Assembly: GCA_903913345.1 (NCBI GenBank)
Contig: CAIWLA010000281.1
Coordinates: 1-5,953 of the forward strand
Direction of reading: 5' to 3'
Length of the DNA: 5,953 nucleotides
DNA from: an uncultured Magnetococcales bacterium
GTDB taxonomy: Bacteria > Pseudomonadota > Magnetococcia > Magnetococcales > Magnetaquicoccaceae
The position numbers were made by a program, and so were the translations under genes. Under the pieces are notes generated by a model. It made no database searches. It was not told where the DNA came from and saw only the letters and a list, made by a program, of their open reading frames with translations. Shown here piece after piece: positions 1-5,924 of the stretch. The stretch's first letter is position 1. Each line of letters opens with the position of its first letter.

Positions 1-225
1 GGCCATCTCCTGGGCGCGGCGGGCGGGGTGGAGGCCATTTTTACCGCCCTGGCCTTGCATCATCAGGTCATTCCGCCGACCATCAATCTGGACCACCCGG
101 ATCCGCTCTGTGATTTGGACTATGTGCCCCATACGGCTCGTGAGTGCCACCTGACCTATGCCCTGTCCAACTCCTTCGGTTTTGGCGGAACCAACGCCTC
201 CCTGCTGCTGAAGCGGTCCCCTTGA
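1..225 (+). CDS. fabF: 3-oxoacyl-[ACP] synthase II, C-terminal fragment
   Basis: This is the last 74 codons of a KAS II condensing enzyme; the 5' part lies outside the window. FabF condenses acyl-ACP with malonyl-ACP in cytoplasmic fatty-acid elongation. The fragment opens inside the thiolase-fold motif GHLLGAAGG. Its His at visible residue 2 aligns with the second catalytic His of the Cys-His-His triad (His340 in E. coli FabF). Further on are PPTINLD, the [11 protein letters not shown] segment and, near the end, [10 protein letters not shown], the glycine-rich loop holding the gatekeeper Phe of FabF (Phe400 in E. coli). The fragment ends about where the E. coli protein does, so the C-terminus is intact. 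The wording of the CDLD and VPH segments favours FabF over FabB. Its TGA stop (223-225) overlaps the proposed TTG start of mltG. The identification is secure; completeness of the 5' part cannot be judged. Confidence 0.95.
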   Translation, partial: GHLLGAAGGVEAIFTALALHHQVIPPTINLDHPDPLCDLDYVPHTARECHLTYALSNSFGFGGTNASLLLKRSP

Positions 226-1376
226 CCCCCTCTTCTCCTGTTCCCGATCCGCCCCCCGGAGAGGATCCGCCGCCCGCCAGCCCGGAACCGGGTCGCCGGA
301 CCAACAGAGGCCGAGTCGCGTGGATGGGGGTGGTGGTGATTCTGGGGCTGGTGGCCGGTTGGGCGGGCGTGGACTTTTACCGTTTTCTCCAGCGGCCTTT
401 GGCCTCTCCCGTCCTGTTGGAGATTGAGAGGGGCTGGCCGTTGGCCCGGATTGCCGAGACCCTGGAACAGCGGGGCGTGGTCTCTTCTGCCCCCTGGTTC
501 ATCCTCCTGGCCCGTTGGCAGCGGTTGCATCTCTCCCTCGAAGGGATTGAATGGGGATCGGGTATCCAGGCCGGAGAGTATGAATGTGCCGAGGGAGAGA
601 CCCCGCTCCTGGTCCTGACCCGTTTGACGACGGGCAATCAGGTGGTGCATCGCCTGGTGATTCCCGAAGGGCTGACGGTCGCGGAGATCGGGGCCAGGAT
701 GCAGGCACAGGGCTGGAAGGGGATGGATACCCTGTTGGCGGACCCGGAGATCACCCAAAAACTGGGGGTGGATGCCCCCTCGCTGGAGGGGTGGCTCTTT
801 CCGAGCACCTATTATTATCGGCGGCACGATACGGCCCTGGAGATGTTGACCCGCATGGTCAAACAGTCCCAGCAAGTGGTGCAAGAAGTGTGGCACTCTG
901 CGGAGCAGGGGGAGAAGTCGTCCCCTCATGCCGTGCGCCTGTCGCCGTTTGAGGGGTTGATTCTCGCCTCCATCATCGAAAAAGAGACCGGGCAGGCGAG
1001 CGAGCGGGCCAGGGTGTCGGCGGTCTTTCATAACCGTTTGCGCAAAAAGATGCGTCTGCAAAGCGATCCCACGGTCATTTATGGTGTGCAACAGGCGGTG
1101 GGAGGGGGTTTCGCGCCCGTGCTGGAGGGCACTCTGACCAAACAGAACCTGAAAAATCCCACCCCTTATAACACCTACACCCAACCGGGTCTGCCGCCGA
1201 CCCCGATTTGCAATCCGGGGAAAGCCGCCATTCAGGCCGCTTTGCACCCGGACGAGGGGGAGGATCTCTATTTTGTCGCCCGTGGCGAGGGGTTTCATGT
1301 GTTTGCCAAGACATTGCAGGAACATGAGGCCAACGTCGATCGCTACCAACGTCACCCTGTTCCCAAAAAGAGGTAG
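222..1376 (+). CDS. mltG: Endolytic murein transglycosylase MltG (YceG-like)
   Basis: MltG is an inner-membrane lytic transglycosylase that cuts nascent peptidoglycan glycan strands and is thought to terminate their polymerisation. With the TTG at 222 the product is 384 aa. Residues 1-34 are a Pro-rich, Arg-containing cytoplasmic tail and about 35-53 are a single membrane span. The periplasmic part has a LysM-like segment (around [11 protein letters not shown]) followed by the YceG catalytic domain. The catalytic Glu is E253 in ASIIEKETG, matching E218 of E. coli. YNTY (316-319) and [11 protein letters not shown] (323-333) are family hallmarks, as is the [12 protein letters not shown] stretch near the C-terminus. 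The start is uncertain. TTG 222 overlaps the fabF stop (TTGA) but has no clear Shine-Dalgarno; ATG 324 would give 350 aa but would remove the positive-inside Arg residues; ATG 144 would overlap fabF by 82 bases. Unlike E. coli, no pabC separates it from fabF. Function is sure, start is not. Confidence 0.93.
   Translation: MTPSSPVPDPPPGEDPPPASPEPGRRTNRGRVAWMGVVVILGLVAGWAGVDFYRFLQRPLASPVLLEIERGWPLARIAETLEQRGVVSSAPWFILLARWQRLHLSLEGIEWGSGIQAGEYECAEGETPLLVLTRLTTGNQVVHRLVIPEGLTVAEIGARMQAQGWKGMDTLLADPEITQKLGVDAPSLEGWLFPSTYYYRRHDTALEMLTRMVKQSQQVVQEVWHSAEQGEKSSPHAVRLSPFEGLILASIIEKETGQASERARVSAVFHNRLRKKMRLQSDPTVIYGVQQAVGGGFAPVLEGTLTKQNLKNPTPYNTYTQPGLPPTPICNPGKAAIQAALHPDEGEDLYFVARGEGFHVFAKTLQEHEANVDRYQRHPVPKKR
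1368..1373 (+). promoter_or_regulatory. Ribosome binding site of tmk
   Basis: AAGAGG lies 8 bases before the ATG at 1382 and overlaps the last codons of mltG, whose TAG stop is at 1374-1376. It fixes the tmk start and suggests that ribosomes ending mltG can reinitiate on tmk. Assigned from complementarity to the 16S 3' end and from spacing only. Confidence 0.6.
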
Positions 1377-1381
1377 GGGGT

Positions 1382-2035
1382 ATGCCGACCAATCCCCATC
1401 CCGGTCGCCTGATCACCTTTGAGGGGGGAGAGGGGGCTGGCAAGAGCACACAACAGGCGTTGCTGGCGCGCCGTCTGCGGGATCGCGGTCTGGATGTGGT
1501 GACCACCCGCGAGCCGGGGGGGTGCCCGTTGGCAGAGGAGATCCGCCGTTGGCTGGTGGGGGGACAACCGGGGACCATGTCGGCCAGGACGGAACTGCTG
1601 TTGATATTGGCCGCGCGGGTGGCCCATGTGGAGCAGATGATTCTGCCCGCCTTGCAACGGGGTGCCTGGGTGTTGTGCGACCGTTTTCTGGACAGCACTG
1701 TGGCCTATCAGGGCCATGGTCGGGGATTGGATCTGGCCCTGTTGCACCAATGGCATGAGTGGGCGTTGGGTTCCCTGATTCCGGATCGGACCCTGTTGTT
1801 GGACATTGCGCCTGAGGTTGGACTGGCGCGGGCCGGGCGGGCGGTTTCGGCGGGTTCGCACCCGGACCGCTTTGAACAGGAGACGCTGGCCTTTCATCAG
1901 CGGGTTCGAGCGGGTTTTCAGGCGTTGGCCAGGGAATCGCCGGAGCGCATTTGTATAGTGGATGCGGTGCAGGCGGTGGCGCAGGTGGAAAACCAGATTG
2001 GGATGGCGATCCGTGACCTCTTTGTTGACCCTTGA
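1382..2035 (+). CDS. tmk: Thymidylate kinase (dTMP kinase)
   Basis: Tmk phosphorylates dTMP to dTDP with ATP in the cytoplasm, the committed step shared by the de novo and salvage routes to dTTP. The 217-aa length is normal for bacterial enzymes. Visible motifs in order are the P-loop FEGGEGAGKST (GGEGAGKS at 15-22), TREPGG (42-47), which binds near the dTMP phosphate, the DRF motif (100-102), and STVAYQGHGRGLD (from 105), the thymidine-binding segment. LLLDIAPEVGLARA precedes an Arg-containing LID region ending in DRFEQE. The P-loop has Gly/Ala rather than Arg at its variable positions and the LID holds several Arg, as in the E. coli-type (type II) enzymes. The gene starts 5 bases after mltG with a good ribosome site and overlaps holB at its 3' end. 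Pairing of tmk with holB is widely conserved and couples DNA precursor supply with replication. Very confident. Confidence 0.97.
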   Translation: MPTNPHPGRLITFEGGEGAGKSTQQALLARRLRDRGLDVVTTREPGGCPLAEEIRRWLVGGQPGTMSARTELLLILAARVAHVEQMILPALQRGAWVLCDRFLDSTVAYQGHGRGLDLALLHQWHEWALGSLIPDRTLLLDIAPEVGLARAGRAVSAGSHPDRFEQETLAFHQRVRAGFQALARESPERICIVDAVQAVAQVENQIGMAIRDLFVDP

Positions 2036-3008
2036 TCAAATCATTGGCCATGCCTCGGTGCTGGCCCATCTGAAGCGGGCCATGGCGGACCAGCATCCGG
2101 GTCATGCCCATCTCTTTTTTGGTCCCCCTGGTGTGGGCAAGGCCACGGTGGCCGCCGCTTTTGTTCAGGCCCTGTTTTGCCAAAAGAAGGGGGCGGCGGG
2201 TGACTCCGGTTGTGGGCAGTGCCCGACCTGTCGCAAGGTGGCGCAGGGCAACCATGGCGATCTGGTCTGGGTGACCATGGGGGAGGGCAAGACGCGGATC
2301 GGGGTGGAGCAGATTCGTCAACTGGCCGGTTTTTTTGCCTTGACGCCCATGGAGGCCCCCTGGAAAGTGGCGATTCTGGACGATGCCGCCTCCATGAACG
2401 AGGCGGCGGCCAATGCCCTTCTGAAAACCCTGGAAGAGCCACCCGCCCGTTCCCTGCTGATTCTGGTCACCCGGCAGGCGGGCAAATTGTTGCCCACCAT
2501 CCGTTCCCGTTGTCTGAAAACCCGCTTTTCCCGGCTGGCGCAAGAGGATGTCCGACGCATTCTGCTGTCGGGGGCGGCGGGTGCCGAGCTGGCCGCGTTG
2601 GAGGAGGCCGACTTGCAGGCGGTGATGGCCGCAGGAGGGGGCAACGTGGGTCGGATCCTGGCCTTCAGTCAGGGCGACTGGCCGGCATTGCGCCGACAAT
2701 TTCGTCAGGAGATGGCGATCCTCCCTTCGGTCTCGCTGGGTCAACTGGTTGGTCTGGCGGAACAGTGGAGTCCGCCGGAAAGGTTTGCCTTTGTGGTGGT
2801 GTTGTTGAGAATGTGGTTGCAGGAGCGTCTCCATGCCACCGTCTCCCAGACGGGGACGGGGGAGGGAGCCACGCGGGAGGGGTGGCTCAAGGCCGCTTTT
2901 TGGATCGAACAGTTGTTGCGTCAGGCCGCCATCGTCAATTTGAACCGTCGTTTGGTGCTGGAAGCGGTCTTTATTCGTCTGGCCCGCCTCCAGGGAGCCT
3001 CTTGTTGA
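2013..3008 (+). CDS. holB: DNA polymerase III clamp loader subunit delta-prime
   Basis: HolB is the stator subunit of the clamp loader that places the beta sliding clamp on primed DNA. From GTG 2013 it has 331 aa, about the family length. It carries an AAA+ Walker A, GPPGVGKA (37-44), with the Lys kept. Four cysteines (C56, C67, C70, C73) form the zinc module typical of clamp-loader AAA+ proteins. A modified Walker B (ILDDAASMN, about 121-129) has DDAA rather than DEAD or DEAH. NALLKTLEEPP (134-144) follows, then TIRSRC with the delta-prime SRC motif at 165-167, whose Arg acts on the ATP site of the neighbouring gamma/tau subunit. The C-terminal part is the helical collar domain. The start is chosen because GGGATGG lies just upstream of GTG 2013 and the fold begins at LDQIIGH. 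TTG 2022 or 2025 remain possible, and the open frame runs back to 1962. It overlaps tmk by 23 bases. Confidence 0.93.
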   Translation: MTSLLTLDQIIGHASVLAHLKRAMADQHPGHAHLFFGPPGVGKATVAAAFVQALFCQKKGAAGDSGCGQCPTCRKVAQGNHGDLVWVTMGEGKTRIGVEQIRQLAGFFALTPMEAPWKVAILDDAASMNEAAANALLKTLEEPPARSLLILVTRQAGKLLPTIRSRCLKTRFSRLAQEDVRRILLSGAAGAELAALEEADLQAVMAAGGGNVGRILAFSQGDWPALRRQFRQEMAILPSVSLGQLVGLAEQWSPPERFAFVVVLLRMWLQERLHATVSQTGTGEGATREGWLKAAFWIEQLLRQAAIVNLNRRLVLEAVFIRLARLQGASC

Positions 3009-3019
3009 TATTCGGTTGC

Positions 3020-3027
3020 AGGATGGG
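3020..3027 (+). promoter_or_regulatory. Probable ribosome binding site of ricT
   Basis: AGGATGGG lies 9 bases before ATG 3037, within the 28-base holB-ricT gap. It is an imperfect Shine-Dalgarno but the best in the gap. It favours ATG 3037 over the in-frame TTG at 3016, which would add only seven residues. Confidence 0.45.
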
Positions 3028-3036
3028 AAAAAAAGC

Positions 3037-4461
3037 ATGACTGATTCCGACACCTCGGAGTTGCCAAAACCCTCGTTGAAAAAGGCGGATGAGGGGGGTG
3101 CGGGCCGGGGAGGGCGGTCGCCCGATGGCTCGACGAACCGTGACACCCCGCATCCACCGCGCAGATCGGTGGCCTCTGTCAAGAGCCATGCCGAGACCGG
3201 CAGTGGCAAAAAGGGGCATCGACTGGTTGGGGTCCGAATCCCCGCGGCCGGGATGGTCTATCGTCTGGTTACCACCCTGAAAGAGATCAAAACCGGGGAT
3301 GCGGTCCTCCTGCAAGGCAAGGAGGAGGAGGAGAGTATTGGCTGGGTGGTCTTTGTGGTGGAGGGGGAGAGCGGGGAGAGCTTTCAGGATCGTCTCTTTA
3401 CCGGGGGATTTGAAAAGATTGGCCGGGTTTTGTCCGAGAGCGAACGCCACTTTCTGGATTCTCGCGAGGAGCTGGAACAACGGGCCAGGCAGGTCTGTCG
3501 GGAAAAGATCCGTGAATTGCAACTGCCCATGCGACTCTCCCGGATTCAGTATCTCCTGGGCGGGGGCAGGATGGTGGTCTATTTTACTGCCGAGAATCGG
3601 GTGGATTTTCGTGAACTGGTCCGGGTTTTGGGCAGCCTGCTCAAGGTTCGGGTGGAAATGCGTCATATCGGCGTCCGGGATGAGACCAAGTTGCTGGGTG
3701 GTATTGGTTTGTGCGGTCATGCCTTTTGCTGTTCCGCCTACCTGAAACGGTTTCACCCGGTTTCGGTGCGCATGGCAAAAAACCAGGAACTGTCCCTCAA
3801 TCCAGAGGGTATTTCCGGTACGTGTGGCCGGTTGTTGTGTTGTCTGGAGTATGAAAATGCCACCTATCAATCCCTGCGGGAGGGGTTGCCCAAGCTCAAG
3901 CAGGCCGTGCAGACCGTGGATGGTCGGGAGGGGGTGGTGAATGCGGTACATCCCTTGATGGGCACTGTGGATCTTCAGTTGACCGATGGCAGCCGTGCCT
4001 GTGTCGTCCGGTGCGACATCTGTGGGTGTGGGGGCGGGGAGGGGCAGGCAACGGCCCCGGAGGAGGCGTTGCTCGAAGGGGAGGGGGGACTGATTCAGGA
4101 GGAGGGGGTGGTTGCGGCGGTGAAAGAGTCCCGGCGGCGACCAGCGGAATCGCCCGCAGTGGCCAAAGGTCAGGCAGGGGCCAGTCGGGCGGCGGCGCAG
4201 AAGGGGGAGCCATCGGGTGGTCGCACTCCTCAGAGGGAGTCTGCCAAGGCACCGGGTCGTCCCCGTCCAGACGCATCGTCCGGTGTCATGGTACCAAAAG
4301 CCGCCAGCAAGGCCAGCGGACCGCCGCCCTCTTCGGCCACCCCGGAGAGGGCGGTCGCCGCTGTCACCCCGGTTGTCGAGGGTTCGCCCACGGCCCGAAA
4401 GAGGCGGCGTCGGCGTCGCCCTTCGGCCTCGGCGGCCACGGAGAAAAAGGAGACCCCATGA
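3037..4461 (+). CDS. ricT: PSP1-domain protein, RicT/YaaT homologue with long basic tail
   Basis: The 474-aa product has a PSP1/RicT core at about residues 61-330. In Bacillus, RicT (YaaT) works with RicA and RicF in a complex that carries iron-sulfur clusters and assists RNase Y mRNA processing; the role in Proteobacteria is unsettled. The core shows GVRIPAAGMVY, a charged helical region with LSESERHFLDSREEL, FTAENRVDFRELVRVLG, and a six-cysteine signature: GLCGHAFCC (C226, C231, C232) and SGTCGRLLCCLEYE (C263, C268, C269), separated by VRMAKNQELSLNP. Residues 1-60 are polar and Gly/Pro-rich, probably disordered. Residues from about 332 are Ala/Pro/Gly/Ser-rich with a run R454-K-R461 near the end. 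Bacillus YaaT is near 275 aa, so both ends are extensions. An added RCDICGC segment (C326, C329, C331) could bind metal. Its place after tmk-holB matches the Bacillus tmk-holB-yaaT order. The stop overlaps the next start as ATGA. Confidence 0.9.
   Translation: MTDSDTSELPKPSLKKADEGGAGRGGRSPDGSTNRDTPHPPRRSVASVKSHAETGSGKKGHRLVGVRIPAAGMVYRLVTTLKEIKTGDAVLLQGKEEEESIGWVVFVVEGESGESFQDRLFTGGFEKIGRVLSESERHFLDSREELEQRARQVCREKIRELQLPMRLSRIQYLLGGGRMVVYFTAENRVDFRELVRVLGSLLKVRVEMRHIGVRDETKLLGGIGLCGHAFCCSAYLKRFHPVSVRMAKNQELSLNPEGISGTCGRLLCCLEYENATYQSLREGLPKLKQAVQTVDGREGVVNAVHPLMGTVDLQLTDGSRACVVRCDICGCGGGEGQATAPEEALLEGEGGLIQEEGVVAAVKESRRRPAESPAVAKGQAGASRAAAQKGEPSGGRTPQRESAKAPGRPRPDASSGVMVPKAASKASGPPPSSATPERAVAAVTPVVEGSPTARKRRRRRRPSASAATEKKETP
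3093..3114 (+). other. Canonical G-quadruplex motif near the ricT 5' end
   Basis: Four G-tracts (3093-3098, 3102-3104, 3107-3110, 3112-3114) are separated by loops of 3, 2 and 1 bases on the sense strand, so the motif is also present in the mRNA. It starts 56 bases after the ricT ATG and encodes part of the disordered Gly/Arg N-terminus. The pattern is read directly; folding or a regulatory effect is inference, and G-rich coding DNA yields such motifs by chance. Confidence 0.5.
4024..4044 (+). other. Canonical G-quadruplex motif at the ricT core/tail junction
   Basis: G-tracts at 4024-4026, 4030-4034, 4036-4039 and 4041-4044 have loops of 3, 1 and 1 bases on the sense strand. Such short loops favour a stable fold. 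The tract encodes GCGGGEG directly after the extra cysteine cluster, where the conserved core gives way to the low-complexity tail. The motif is seen; any function is inferred. Confidence 0.5.
4446..4452 (+). promoter_or_regulatory. Strong ribosome binding site of the TatD-radical SAM gene
   Basis: AAAGGAG sits 5 bases before ATG 4458, inside the last codons of ricT. It decides the start, because the reading frame stays open far upstream to 4011. Together with the ATGA overlap (4458-4461) it indicates coupled translation of the two genes. Confidence 0.75.
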
Positions 4462-5924
4462 CCGCCATTGCGATCAACCAGGGGGCAGCGGATCGCCCGG
4501 AGGGGGGATCGGTTGCCCTCTATGCGGATTCCCATGCCCATCTGGATTTTCCCGATTTTGCCGGGGATATTGCCGGGGTCATGGATCGGGCCAGGGCAGC
4601 GGGGGTGGTCTGTATCAACACGATCGCCACCCGTTTGTCCAGCGTACCGGCCCTGATCCAGATCGCGGAGCGGTTTCCGGGGGTCTCGGCCTCGGTGGGC
4701 ATTCATCCCCATTATGCCGGTGAGCCGGTGGACAGCTCCGTGTTGGCCATTGTGGCGGCGGCCGGTCACGAAAAAATTGTCGCCATCGGCGAAACGGGCC
4801 TGGATTTTCACTATCGTCACAGCGCGGAGGAGCCGCAGGAACGGGTCTTTCGCCATCATATCCAGGCGGCCAAGGTGCTGGATCTCCCGCTGATCATCCA
4901 TACACGGGAGGCGGAGTCGGCCACCCGACGGATTGTCGAGGCCGAGGGGCTTCCCGAACGGGGTGGGGTTTTGCACTGTTTTACCGGCTCTCAGGCGATG
5001 GCGGAGTGGGGGATTGCCCAGGGGTTGCATCTCTCCTTTTCCGGGGTGTTGACCTTCAAGAATGGCGATGCCTTGCGTCAGATAGCGCGTCAAATCCCTC
5101 TGGACCGTCTTTTGATCGAGACCGATGCCCCCTATCTGGCACCGATGCCCCATCGTGGCCAGCGCAACGAACCGGCCTGGGTGGTTCGGGTGGCGGAGAC
5201 GCTGGCGCAGTTGCATGGATTATCGATTGAGCAGATGGCGGCCATCACCACGGACAATTATGTGCGCCTGTTTCGCCCGGTGGATTGGGGGGATTGGGGG
5301 GAGATTTCGGAGATTCCGGCCTCTTTCAAACCACTATTGGCCTATCCCATTGGCACGGGGTTGTATCTCAACATCAGCCGGGGATGTTCCCTGCGCTGTC
5401 ATTTTTGCCCCAAGTGGGTGGCCCCCATTGTCCATCAGTATGATCTCACCCTGGTGCGCAACCCCTCTGCGGAGGCGGTGTTGGCGGCCATGGGCGATTT
5501 TTCCGGGTACCAGGAGATTGTCTTTTGCGGATATGGCGAGCCGACGTTGCGTTTGCAGACCCTGTTGACGGTGGCGCGGGAGATCAAAAAGCGGAGTGCC
5601 ATCCCCATTCGCATCAACACCGATGGTCTGGCCAATCGGGTCTATCGGACGGATGTGACGCCTCAATTTCAGGGATTGATCGATGCCGTTTCGGTCTCGT
5701 TGAACGCCCAGAATGAGGAGATTTACAACCGCAACAGCCGACCGACCCTGCCGGGGGCCTACCCGGCGGTGTTGGACTTTTTGCGGGCGGTGCGGGCACA
5801 TGTCCCCTCGGTGACGGCGACCGCCATTGAGGGGTTGGATGGGGTGGATATAGCCGCCTGTCAGCGGATTGCCGAGGGGTTGGGGGTTCGGTTTCGGCGG
5901 CGGGTGCTCAATCGGATGGGGTGA
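4458..5924 (+). CDS. TatD-family hydrolase fused to TatD-linked radical SAM domain
   Basis: One continuous 488-aa frame holds two enzymes. Residues about 20-272 are a TatD/YcfH metal-dependent hydrolase, a family of Mg-dependent nucleases. Its metal and catalytic ligands are all present: H26 and H28 in DSHAHLD, E112 in AIGETGLD, H148 in IIHTRE, H173 in LHCFTGS and D223 in ETDAPYLAP. Residues about 296-488 are a small radical SAM domain. The iron-sulfur motif is C310-x3-C314-x2-C317, followed by FCGYGEPTLR (GYGEP at 358-362, binding SAM), RINTDG (385-390) and VSVSLNA (411-417). This matches the radical SAM family known for being linked to TatD proteins, whose reaction is unknown. The roughly 190-residue domain is full-length for that family. 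The linker (273-295) contains a DWG-DWG duplication. The start is fixed by a strong ribosome site and the ATGA overlap with ricT. The locus corresponds to ycfH in E. coli. The domain calls are firm; the substrate is not known. Confidence 0.93.
   Translation: MTAIAINQGAADRPEGGSVALYADSHAHLDFPDFAGDIAGVMDRARAAGVVCINTIATRLSSVPALIQIAERFPGVSASVGIHPHYAGEPVDSSVLAIVAAAGHEKIVAIGETGLDFHYRHSAEEPQERVFRHHIQAAKVLDLPLIIHTREAESATRRIVEAEGLPERGGVLHCFTGSQAMAEWGIAQGLHLSFSGVLTFKNGDALRQIARQIPLDRLLIETDAPYLAPMPHRGQRNEPAWVVRVAETLAQLHGLSIEQMAAITTDNYVRLFRPVDWGDWGEISEIPASFKPLLAYPIGTGLYLNISRGCSLRCHFCPKWVAPIVHQYDLTLVRNPSAEAVLAAMGDFSGYQEIVFCGYGEPTLRLQTLLTVAREIKKRSAIPIRINTDGLANRVYRTDVTPQFQGLIDAVSVSLNAQNEEIYNRNSRPTLPGAYPAVLDFLRAVRAHVPSVTATAIEGLDGVDIAACQRIAEGLGVRFRRRVLNRMG
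5283..5300 (+). repeat. Perfect 9-base in-frame tandem duplication in the fusion linker
   Basis: GATTGGGGG occurs twice back to back (5283-5291 and 5292-5300). It is in phase with the codons, giving Asp-Trp-Gly twice (residues 276-281) between the TatD and radical SAM domains. The lack of any synonymous difference suggests a recent slippage event or a unit kept homogeneous by slippage. Confidence 0.8.

Noticed and set aside
144..221. ATG 144 as the mltG start
   Set aside because: It would overlap fabF by 82 bases and adds residues encoded by the conserved fabF C-terminus.
156..1355. 399-codon open frame on the minus strand
   Set aside because: It is fully antisense to mltG, which has clear catalytic motifs; the antisense translation shows no domain.
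2852..2881. Third G-quadruplex motif in holB
   Set aside because: One loop is 8 bases, just outside the canonical 1-7 range; it is only a near miss.
2210..3040. 276-codon plus-strand open frame inside holB
   Set aside because: It is a frame-shifted shadow of holB, Gly-rich and without motifs, while the holB frame has Walker A, four Cys and SRC.
1413..3209. 598-codon open frame on the minus strand
   Set aside because: It lies opposite tmk, holB and the ricT start, has Pro/Arg/Gly/His-rich low-complexity translation with no recognisable motif, and is the usual mirror of G-rich coding DNA.
3318..3334. Poly-GGA tract resembling a strong internal ribosome binding site
   Set aside because: It encodes the Lys-Glu run of RicT and is not followed by a start codon leading to a plausible protein.
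4011..4457. Upstream extension of the TatD frame, or a separate Gly/Arg/Ser-rich protein in that frame
   Set aside because: The translation is a Gly-rich out-of-frame reading of the ricT tail. A strong ribosome site and the ATGA overlap place the TatD start at 4458.
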